Below, piece by piece: positions 53,664-60,657 of a DNA stretch of 64,000 nt. The notes beneath the pieces are model-generated. The model was not told the DNA's origin and did no database searches. It saw only the letters and a program-made list of their open reading frames with translations. Position 1 is the first letter of the stretch; the number at the start of each line of letters is the position of its first letter. Source of the DNA: Chitinophagaceae bacterium (GTDB lineage: Bacteria > Bacteroidota > Bacteroidia > Chitinophagales > Chitinophagaceae); assembly GCA_013140985.1 (NCBI GenBank), contig JABFRU010000029.1:1-64000 (forward strand). The letters run 5' to 3'. Made by a program: the position numbers and the translations under genes.

Positions 53664-55139
53664 TTATGATGATAATTTTATCACTTGTTTTGCCACTACT
53701 TCTCCACTAATAAGACTTGGCGGAACTCCGGGGCCCGGCACCGTCATTTGTCCAGTATAAAATAAATTTTTCACTTTTTTACTTTGACAGGAAGGCCTGA
53801 AGATCGCCGTTTGCTTCAGTGTATTCGCCAATCCATAGGCATTTCCTCTAAACGAATTATAATCATGTACGAAATCACTTACCGAATAGGTTTTTTTGTA
53901 CATGATCGAATCTAAAATTGGTTCTCCTAAATGATTCTCTATTCTTTTTGCGATCACCTGGAAATATTTTTCTCTTATCTCTTCGCTGTCACCTTCCAGG
54001 CCTGCTGCGACAGGCACCAGCAAAACAAGATTTTCACATCCGGGCGGCGCCGCACTTTCATCATTCAAAGATGAAACACTCATATAGAACAAAGGTTCAG
54101 ATGGCCATTGAGGATTTTTATAAATTTCCTCCCCATGTTTCTCAAATGGGACATCGAAGAAAAGAGAATGATGAACAGGTTGTTTAAGTTTTTTATTCAG
54201 CCCTACATAATACATTAAACAGGAGGGAGCCATTACTCTCTTATTCCAATATTTTTTTGAATAACTCTGGCATTCTTCAGGTAATAATCTTGTTTCAGTG
54301 AAATGATAGTCAGCTCCGCTGATGACAGCATGTGTATCATAAATATCTTTATCAGTACTGATAGTTTTAGCAGTTGTTCCTTTGACCAGTATGCCTGTTG
54401 TCTTTTCTCCAAAATGGAATTTAACGCCAAGTTCTGTAGCAAGCTGATACATACCTTGCACCACCGAATACATACCACCCTCCGGATACCAGGTACCTCC
54501 TTTAATATCGGCATAATTCATAAGGCTGTACAAAGCAGGTGTATCCTGAGGTAACGCACCAAGGAACAAGACAGGAAATTCCATCAATTGTCTTAGCTTA
54601 GGATGAGTAAAATGTCTGGCAATATGTTTTTTAATGGAAGTAAAGACCTGCAATTTAAAAACACCGCTGATGGTTTGCCAGTCTAGAAACTCAAATAGAG
54701 AACGGCCCGGTTTGTAAACCAGTTTTTGCATTCCCACTTTATATTTGTAAGACGCCTCGAGTAAATATTTCTCCAACTTTGCGGAACTGCCGGGCTCTAA
54801 TGCATCAAATACTTTTTTTAATTCATCAAAATTGGCAGGGATATCTGTAAAATCATCATTCCAATATATCCTGTAAGAGGGATCGAGACGTTTCAATGAA
54901 TAATAATCGCTGGCCTTTTTTCCGAACTGTGCAAAATATCTTTCAAATACATCTGGCATCCAGTAAAAACTTGGCCCCATATCAAATGTAAATCCATCGG
55001 CCTTTAATTGACGGGCCCTTCCACCAGGTGTATCGTTTTTTTCGATGACCGTCACATCCCACCCTGCTTGTGCCATAAAAGATGCAGCAGACAAACCAGC
55101 AAACCCACTGCCGATGACGATCACAGTTTTTTTGGCCAC
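53664..55139 (-). CDS. crtI: Phytoene desaturase
   Basis: A 491-residue FAD-dependent desaturase. The dinucleotide-binding motif VIGSGFAGLSAA is at about 6-17, and the C-terminal GPGVPPSLISGEVVAKQ matches the CrtI signature. It converts phytoene stepwise to lycopene. It follows the ECF sigma gene by 10 bp. Complete. Confidence 0.95.
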   Translation of the reverse strand: MAKKTVIVIGSGFAGLSAASFMAQAGWDVTVIEKNDTPGGRARQLKADGFTFDMGPSFYWMPDVFERYFAQFGKKASDYYSLKRLDPSYRIYWNDDFTDIPANFDELKKVFDALEPGSSAKLEKYLLEASYKYKVGMQKLVYKPGRSLFEFLDWQTISGVFKLQVFTSIKKHIARHFTHPKLRQLMEFPVLFLGALPQDTPALYSLMNYADIKGGTWYPEGGMYSVVQGMYQLATELGVKFHFGEKTTGILVKGTTAKTISTDKDIYDTHAVISGADYHFTETRLLPEECQSYSKKYWNKRVMAPSCLMYYVGLNKKLKQPVHHSLFFDVPFEKHGEEIYKNPQWPSEPLFYMSVSSLNDESAAPPGCENLVLLVPVAAGLEGDSEEIREKYFQVIAKRIENHLGEPILDSIMYKKTYSVSDFVHDYNSFRGNAYGLANTLKQTAIFRPSCQSKKVKNLFYTGQMTVPGPGVPPSLISGEVVAKQVIKLSS

Positions 55140-55149
55140 AGAAAAATTT

Positions 55150-55650
55150 TTAGAAACGGCTGATCTGTTCTTTCAATAATTTCCTTGCAAAGTGGATCCT
55201 GCTTTTGACAGTTCCCAGTGGTTCGTGAAGCATCTCAGCTATCTCGTTATACTTATACCCATCAAAGTACAACAAAAATGGAGTTTTGAATATCTCAGGC
55301 AATTGCCGGATCGCTTTATTGATCTCTTTTAATTCCAGCGCACTTTCAGCAGCATTTTGTACAGTAGCCTGTTTCAGATTTACGAGAAAATCATTTGGCG
55401 TACTATCAAGAATGGTTTTTTGTTTGACTTTTCTGCGGTAATCATTGATAAAAATGTTCCGCATGATGGTGAATAACCAGGCTTTCAGATTGGTACCTGT
55501 ATGATATTTTTCCTGGTTGGCTAATGCCTTATATAGAGTTTCCTGGTAAAGATCATTAGCAACTTCCGTATCCCTTGTCAGATTAATGGCAAAGGGTTTC
55601 AGAAAATCTGCATTCTTGATAAGCATACTATTGAACTCGAGAGTGGACAT
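55150..55650 (-). CDS. ECF sigma factor leading the carotenoid operon
   Basis: A 166-residue sigma-70-family ECF factor: region 2 with TRDTEVANDLYQETLYKAL and NLKAWLFTIMRNIFINDYRRK, region 4 with YKYNEIAEMLHEPLGTVKSRI. It is the first gene of the crt operon. No anti-sigma gene is beside it, which is unusual and suggests control at the level of its transcription, plausibly by the neighbouring MerR/B12 regulator. A minus-strand -7 box and an inverted repeat lie just upstream. Confidence 0.93.
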   Translation of the reverse strand: MSTLEFNSMLIKNADFLKPFAINLTRDTEVANDLYQETLYKALANQEKYHTGTNLKAWLFTIMRNIFINDYRRKVKQKTILDSTPNDFLVNLKQATVQNAAESALELKEINKAIRQLPEIFKTPFLLYFDGYKYNEIAEMLHEPLGTVKSRIHFARKLLKEQISRF

Positions 55651-55656
55651 TTATTC

Positions 55657-55689
55657 TTGTTTAACAATTATTGGTCCAAAGTTAAACAA
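55657..55689. promoter_or_regulatory. Perfect 9-bp inverted repeat, putative operator
   Basis: TTGTTTAAC (55657-55665), a 15-base spacer, and GTTAAACAA (55681-55689) form a perfect 9+9 inverted repeat. It overlaps the predicted -7 box of the crt operon and starts seven bases before the sigma gene's ATG. A similar half-site CTTAAACAA is at 55762-55770 and a diverged one (GACAAACAA) lies before the regulator gene. A site for the MerR/B12 protein is inferred. Confidence 0.5.
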
Positions 55690-55709
55690 AAAAGCCGGCG
55701 ATAGACCAA
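55677..55709 (-). promoter_or_regulatory. Candidate crt operon promoter
   Basis: On the minus strand TTG (55707-55709), 22-bp spacer, TAACTTTG (55677-55684) match the Bacteroidota consensus. Start codon is 27 bp downstream. It overlaps both the terminator of the regulator gene and the inverted repeat. Confidence 0.55.
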
Positions 55710-55718
55710 TCCGGGCTT
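55688..55718 (-). terminator. Intrinsic terminator of the MerR/B12 gene
   Basis: On the minus strand AAGC(C)CGG pairs with CCGGCTT (one bulge), followed by TTTTTTG. It separates the regulator from the crt operon. Confidence 0.7.
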
Positions 55719-55774
55719 ACATTTTCTTTGTTAAGCTAAAACAACCTTTTTGCATTTATTTCTTAAACAAAAAA

Positions 55775-56653
55775 TCAGGCAAGGACTGCCAAATATTCCA
55801 TCACTTCTGCCAGGGAACGTTTCAATTGAACACAAGATGGCAGCTTTTTTTTGTAATGCTGTACAGGGTAACCTGAGATGATTGTTTCAGTAGCCAGTTG
55901 CTTTTCGATATTCTGCATGAATTTATCAAGATGAAAGTTAGGAGCGGTTCCTGTAAGATGAATGAAAACAAGATCGGGCTTTTTTATTTTAAGAATGCAT
56001 TCTACATCTTTCAGCGGAACATTTGCTCCAAGGTAAATGGTACAGATCCCCTTACTTTTTAAAATATAGTGTACGAATAAAAGGCCCATTTCATGATATT
56101 CTCCTTCGGGCAGAAAAAGCAGAACTGTTTTATTGATCCTTGTCCCGCTGCTGGCGGTTTCGATCGCTGCGATCAATTTTTGCCGGATGATATTGGCTAC
56201 CAGGTGTTCTTGTGCAGGAATGATATGACCCGTTTGCCACAGGATACCGATCTTCTCAAGGAAAGGGAATATGATCTGAGTAACTGTTCTCTCTATTCCT
56301 TTGGAAGCAACATACCTGCCCATGATCTTTTCAAATTCCTCCATATTGAGCTCTGCCATTTCCTGCACAAGCTCATTTACGACCCTTTCCTGCTGCGCTT
56401 TTATATCGCCTAAAGACAATATCTTTTCCCTGATCTCTTCGGGTTTCATTTTGTCAATGTGAGAGATCTTGAACCCATATTTATTCAGCAGGGCAATATT
56501 GAGAAGGGTCCTTAACTCATCATTACAATAGCAGCGGATATTGGTACAGGTGCGTTTGGGCTTCAAAAAATTATAGCGTTGCTCCCACATGCGGATCGTA
56601 TGGGCCTTTATCCCGGAAAGATTTTCAAGATCCTTTATGGTAAATACATTCAT
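55775..56653 (-). CDS. MerR-family regulator with B12-binding domain (CarH/LitR-like)
   Basis: A 292-residue protein. The N-terminal MerR helix-turn-helix (about 1-75, with IKAHTIRMWEQRYNFL) is followed by a helical bundle and a cobalamin-binding Rossmann domain. The signature W-x9-EH of CarH/LitR photoreceptors is present (W139, E149, H150), as is the E-x-H-x-x-G cobalt-ligand motif (E185, H187, G190). The residue after W139 is Gln where the Thermus protein has the His that caps cobalt after photolysis. The S-x-T and GG parts of the B12 fold are weaker (HLT 232-234, SG 260-261). Likely a B12-dependent repressor of the divergent-in-function, downstream crt operon. Confidence 0.88.
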   Translation of the reverse strand: MNVFTIKDLENLSGIKAHTIRMWEQRYNFLKPKRTCTNIRCYCNDELRTLLNIALLNKYGFKISHIDKMKPEEIREKILSLGDIKAQQERVVNELVQEMAELNMEEFEKIMGRYVASKGIERTVTQIIFPFLEKIGILWQTGHIIPAQEHLVANIIRQKLIAAIETASSGTRINKTVLLFLPEGEYHEMGLLFVHYILKSKGICTIYLGANVPLKDVECILKIKKPDLVFIHLTGTAPNFHLDKFMQNIEKQLATETIISGYPVQHYKKKLPSCVQLKRSLAEVMEYLAVLA

Positions 56654-56704
56654 ACTACCTTATTGACAAACAAAGTAAAAAAAAGTTCAGCCAATTACTT
56701 TTTT

Positions 56705-57445
56705 TTAAAGTTGATCGTTGGTGATCGTACAGGAATCCATCAGTTTTTGAAGATGCTGCCCCAATTCCTTGCTATGCAGGGCATCAAGGTGCCGGGCATG
56801 ATGAAGATCAGTACCGGCAAGATCATAATATTTTTTCTTAATAAGGTACTGAGCCAGCTCCTGCTGGGTGCGACCATAATGACCGGTCAATGATAGCAAG
56901 TTGACCTGGAAAAGGCAGCCGATATCTTTTAATTCGTCATAAAAATCTTTGGTCCTTTCCAGGTAAATATATCGCTCAGGATGAGCAATGATGGGCTGAT
57001 AACCCTGCATCTGCATATCAAATAAAATATCTTTTAAACTATGCGAGGGAAATGCCATAGAGAATTCAACCAACACCTTATTACCACTTATCGTTAGCAG
57101 AGGTTCATTATTTTTTATTAAACCATGAACATAGTCATCCAAAAAATATTCGGCACCTGCATTTATTTCTACATCAACCCCCTCCTCTTTTACCGCAGAA
57201 CGAAGTAGCTCCAGCTTCTCCAAAATACCCTCTCTTGTATTCTTATACATGTCCCACATGATATGAGGGGTAGTAATAAGTTTTGTGTAGCCCAACTCTC
57301 TCATTCCTTTGATCAGTTCAAGGGAGGTCTTTATATCAGGGGAACCATCATCAATTCCGGGGAGTAGATGGGAATGCATATCCGCCTTTAGTAAACTAAG
57401 TTCAGCTTTGCCGGCTGCAGGTTTTGATTTAGAAAATAGTCCCAC
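56705..57445 (-). CDS. CpsB/CapC-type tyrosine-protein phosphatase (PHP fold)
   Basis: A 246-residue protein with the PHP-type metal motif ADMHSHLLPGIDDGS (about 21-35) and later His-containing IIAHPERY and GTDLHHARH. It belongs to the CpsB/CapC phosphatases that dephosphorylate the capsule tyrosine kinase and tune polysaccharide polymerisation. It is the last gene of the polysaccharide cluster. The cognate kinase is not in the window. Confidence 0.88.
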   Translation of the reverse strand: MGLFSKSKPAAGKAELSLLKADMHSHLLPGIDDGSPDIKTSLELIKGMRELGYTKLITTPHIMWDMYKNTREGILEKLELLRSAVKEEGVDVEINAGAEYFLDDYVHGLIKNNEPLLTISGNKVLVEFSMAFPSHSLKDILFDMQMQGYQPIIAHPERYIYLERTKDFYDELKDIGCLFQVNLLSLTGHYGRTQQELAQYLIKKKYYDLAGTDLHHARHLDALHSKELGQHLQKLMDSCTITNDQL

Positions 57446-57466
57446 GGTTATTATTAAAGACTAAAA

Positions 57467-58144
57467 TTAATTATTTGCTATGTACAATTCTCTTTTAGGA
57501 AGCGAAGGGAAAATTTTATACACCAATTTACTTTTTGGGAACACTACATACCATGCCGTCAGGAACATGATCATAAAATCGGTATAAAAATTCCGGTGCT
57601 GCTGGTACCAAACTTCTACTGCGCCCTTATACGGTAATACAATATGCCTGTATGTTTCCTGCACCGGCAATTTGCTTTGGGTAATGATCAATTCCTCATC
57701 TCTGAATACAATGGAGCCGATGCCTGTAAGGCCCGGAGTTACATTATACACTTTTGCTTTCATCTCATCAGAGTACCGGTCAAATCCAACTTTCATCAAC
57801 GGTCTTGGTCCAACGAATGACATATCACCGGTCAAAATATTTATTACCTGCGGTAATTCGTTGATCTTGCTTTGTCTCAAAAATTTTCCAACTGCTGTAA
57901 TCCTCGGATCGCCTCTTTTCGTAATATCGCCATCGCCCATGTTCGGGCTATTCTTGAGCATCGTAGCAAATTTCCAGATACGGAATATCTTATTTTTATA
58001 TCCTACTCTTTCCTGCCGGAAAAAAACCTCATGTTCACCTGTCAATAGTAAAAGAAGAATAATAGGAATAAAAATGGGCAGTAGAATGATCAGCGCCACC
58101 AGGGAGAAAATGATATCAAAAAAGCGTTTGATGAAATTATACAT
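57467..58144 (-). CDS. Polyprenyl-phosphate sugar-1-phosphate transferase
   Basis: A 225-residue initiating glycosyltransferase starting at the ATG at 58144. An in-frame GTG at 58180 would add residues encoded by the repeat and is rejected. One N-terminal membrane helix (about 8-35), then FRQERVGYKNKIFRIWKF and the ITAVGKFLRQSKINELPQ and SFVGPRP motifs of the bacterial sugar transferase (WcaJ/PglC) family. It loads a sugar phosphate on undecaprenyl phosphate. Two strong hairpins abut its start codon. Confidence 0.92.
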   Translation of the reverse strand: MYNFIKRFFDIIFSLVALIILLPIFIPIILLLLLTGEHEVFFRQERVGYKNKIFRIWKFATMLKNSPNMGDGDITKRGDPRITAVGKFLRQSKINELPQVINILTGDMSFVGPRPLMKVGFDRYSDEMKAKVYNVTPGLTGIGSIVFRDEELIITQSKLPVQETYRHIVLPYKGAVEVWYQQHRNFYTDFMIMFLTAWYVVFPKSKLVYKIFPSLPKRELYIANN

Positions 58145-58196
58145 AGCCTCCTCCCGGCCTCCTCCTTCAGAGGAGGCCACCAGGGCACAGCCCTGG
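58145..58196. repeat. Repeat A-class double hairpin at the sugar transferase start
   Basis: GGCCTCCTC/GAGGAGGCC (58156-58178) and CCAGGGC/GCCCTGG (58180-58196) are adjacent perfect hairpins. The element ends directly at the ATG of the sugar transferase gene. Confidence 0.65.
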
Positions 58197-58238
58197 CTTA
58201 TTTGAAGTGAATGATTTTGTTTGCAGATTCATTAATAG

Positions 58239-59387
58239 TTATCCTATCGCTTGTTTTATTTCCTTCACTACGATCTCCAGTTGCTCATTGGTAATATTGG
58301 TTGAACAGGGAATGCTGAGACATGTATTATAAATATAATCCGCATTATCCTTTTTCTGAACATAAACACAATTCTTGTACATGGGCAATTTATTCATCGG
58401 CATCCAGAAGCGGCGGCTTAGAATTTTATTAGCATTCAAATGATCGAGCAACTGTTGTTGCTTATCTGTTTGAATAGTGAATAACCAGCCATTGGTTGTT
58501 ACATCCGGCAGCTCCTGCTGGAAGCGAATATCAGCAACACCGGTCAATTCATTTTTATAAAAGTCAACACATTCTTTTTTTCTTTTGATAAAAGAAGGAA
58601 GCAATTCCATTTGCCCAACGCCAATCGCCGCCAGCACATTTACCAATCTGTAATTATATCCTATTTCGTCATGGTAATATTCATCGGCGCTTGCTTTGGC
58701 TGTTGTGGTCAGATGTTTTGCATGTTTGGCCAAAGCTTCATCATCAGTAACGATCACACCACCGCCGCCGGTAGAAATGATTTTATTGCCATTAAAACTA
58801 AAACAAGCCAATGGGCTGAAGGTACCGGCGCTTTTTCCTTTATAAGTAGTACCCAGCGCTTCTGTTGCATCTTCCACGATCGGCAATGGATATTTTTTTA
58901 CAATAGAAAGGAAGCGATCCATATCGCACATATTTCCTAAAATATGCACCGGCATGATGGCACCGATACGACGACCATCCTGTATATAAAATAAATGGCC
59001 GTCTTTCTCATCCGTTTCATTCTCCAAAAACTCTTCCAGCAGGTCAAGATCCATTTGCCAGAGATCAGGGTCAGCATCAATTAATAACGGATCAGCTCCG
59101 AGATATTTTATTGAATTCGCCGAAGCAACGAAAGTCAGATTAGGAAGAATAACATAATCATCCTGCTTTACACCGCTTAATAATAATGCAATATGCAAAG
59201 CAGCCGTACCATTCACAGCAGCCACACCATATTTTGCACCTGCAAAATCAGCGACCATTTGTTCAAACTGGGTAACATAAGAACCGACTGAAGATATCCA
59301 GCCGGTATCCAAACAATCCTTTACATATTTCCATTCATTACCCGCAATGTTGGGTACACTCAGTGGTATCATTTTCTCATTACTCAT
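58239..59387 (-). CDS. DegT/DnrJ/EryC1 sugar aminotransferase (LegC-like)
   Basis: A 382-residue PLP aminotransferase for nucleotide-sugar modification. The PLP Lys is in SFNGNKIISTGGGGVIVTDDE (about 196-216), and the N-terminal IPLSVPNIAGNEWKYVKDCLDTGWISSVG is characteristic of the LegC/PseC-type branch. It overlaps the epimerase gene by eight bp. The product is probably a 4-amino-4-deoxy sugar; the exact donor is not deducible. Confidence 0.9.
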   Translation of the reverse strand: MSNEKMIPLSVPNIAGNEWKYVKDCLDTGWISSVGSYVTQFEQMVADFAGAKYGVAAVNGTAALHIALLLSGVKQDDYVILPNLTFVASANSIKYLGADPLLIDADPDLWQMDLDLLEEFLENETDEKDGHLFYIQDGRRIGAIMPVHILGNMCDMDRFLSIVKKYPLPIVEDATEALGTTYKGKSAGTFSPLACFSFNGNKIISTGGGGVIVTDDEALAKHAKHLTTTAKASADEYYHDEIGYNYRLVNVLAAIGVGQMELLPSFIKRKKECVDFYKNELTGVADIRFQQELPDVTTNGWLFTIQTDKQQQLLDHLNANKILSRRFWMPMNKLPMYKNCVYVQKKDNADYIYNTCLSIPCSTNITNEQLEIVVKEIKQAIG

Positions 59388-60375
59388 ACACTAATTTTCC
59401 TGATTCAAGATATTGGTTATACCATTCTACTGTTTTCTTCAATCCTTCCTTCCACATTATTTTCGGCTCAAAGCCTAATTGTGTTCTTGCTTTGGTGATA
59501 TCGGGACAGCGGCGGCTTACCGAACCGGGGTAAGTGGGTGCATTCTCAAATTGTCCTTTGAAATCCATCAGCTCACCTGCATAATGGATCAAATCACCAA
59601 TACTGATCTCATCCTGTGTGCCGATATGATAGATCTCACCATTTGTGCCCGGTTGTTCCATTGCCAATACAGTTCCAACTACCGCATCATCTATATAACA
59701 AAAAGCCCTTGTCTGATCATGCCCGTAAACTTTGAACGGGTTTTCATTTTTCCTGTACCGAACCACCAAATGCGGGATCACATGTTTGAAACCCATTCTC
59801 GGGCCATATACATTATGATAGCGAACGATCGTTGTTTCAAATCCGAGTATCCTTGCATAATTCAAAAAACCGGATTCGCCCAGCATTTTGGTAACTGCAT
59901 AAGTAAATCTTGGATGTCCGATCTCCTGAATACACAATGGAACTTCTTCTGGTGTGGGCGTTACATATCCAAATGCTTCAATGGTGCCGGCATAGCATTC
60001 ACTTGTTGAAGTGAACAATACCTTACCAATTTTAGAACGACGTATCCATTCAAGTGTATTATAAATTAAAGCCGTATTGATGCGGATGATCTCATGCGGA
60101 ATAGAATTCGCATTATCCACTCCTACTACTGATGCCAGCATATATACCTGGTCATAATTATTATCGAGTTGGTCGAATGTAACAGGATCAGTAAAATCTC
60201 CGGCCACTACTTTTACATTGTGCTTATTGACAAGTTCAGTGAAATGATCATCTTGCTTGCCTCTTGCAAAGTTGTCAGCTATCGTCAGCTCATACTCCCT
60301 GTTCTCTGCCAGGTATTTTGTGATATTAAAGCCGATAAAACCGGCGCCACCTAATAACAATACTTTTTTACTCAT
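59380..60375 (-). CDS. NAD-dependent nucleotide-sugar epimerase/dehydratase (SDR)
   Basis: A 331-residue extended SDR with the GGAGFIGFNI motif (about 8-17), catalytic YAVTK (about 163-167) and a preceding TSTSE. It acts on a nucleotide sugar, making a keto or epimerised intermediate for the aminotransferase with which its gene overlaps. Substrate (UDP-GlcNAc or GDP/dTDP sugar) not settled. Confidence 0.88.
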   Translation of the reverse strand: MSKKVLLLGGAGFIGFNITKYLAENREYELTIADNFARGKQDDHFTELVNKHNVKVVAGDFTDPVTFDQLDNNYDQVYMLASVVGVDNANSIPHEIIRINTALIYNTLEWIRRSKIGKVLFTSTSECYAGTIEAFGYVTPTPEEVPLCIQEIGHPRFTYAVTKMLGESGFLNYARILGFETTIVRYHNVYGPRMGFKHVIPHLVVRYRKNENPFKVYGHDQTRAFCYIDDAVVGTVLAMEQPGTNGEIYHIGTQDEISIGDLIHYAGELMDFKGQFENAPTYPGSVSRRCPDITKARTQLGFEPKIMWKEGLKKTVEWYNQYLESGKLVYE

Positions 60376-60477
60376 AAGCCTTTTGCGGGGCGAAGCCGAA
60401 GCAATGCCCCGATATTTTTTTATTTTATCAACTTCAGTTCCCTGATCATCGTCCTGTAATTCTATTCAACAATATTG

Positions 60478-60562
60478 AACCCCTTCGGGGTTCTGAAAAC
60501 ATTTTATTTCCTTGTTTCCCCGGATTGCATCCGGGGCTACCAACATACAGCCCCTACGGGGC
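60478..60562. repeat. Composite palindromic intergenic element (three hairpins)
   Basis: Within the 282-bp gap between the epimerase and dehydrogenase genes: ACCCCTTCGGGGTT (60478-60491), CCCCGGATTGCATCCGGGG (60519-60537) and AGCCCCTACGGGGCT (60548-60562). A first, weaker GGGGC/GCCCC pair is at about 60388-60414. The order hairpin-CTACCAACATACA-hairpin looks like a Bacteroidota REP-type element. Confidence 0.6.
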
Positions 60563-60625
60563 TTTACCTTCTTTCCACTACTCAGTTACTACTGAATGAT
60601 AAATTTTCAAAGCCACAGATTTCTA

Positions 60626-60657
60626 AAGCCCCTCCAGTGGAGGGGTTTGAGGAGGTT
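60626..60657. repeat. Repeat A-like copy in the same gap
   Basis: AAGCCCCTCCAGTGGAGGGG followed by TTTGAGGAGG. It ends at the 3' end of the dehydrogenase gene (stop at 60658). Confidence 0.6.

Noticed and set aside
58142-58180. GTG start for the sugar transferase
   Set aside because: The extra residues (ASSEGGGREEA) are encoded by the repeat; the ATG at 58144 matches the family N-terminus.
57672-58205. 177-codon plus-strand ORF
   Set aside because: Antisense to the sugar transferase gene and running into the repeat.
59479-60009. 176-codon plus-strand ORF
   Set aside because: Antisense to the epimerase gene; Cys-rich random-looking sequence.
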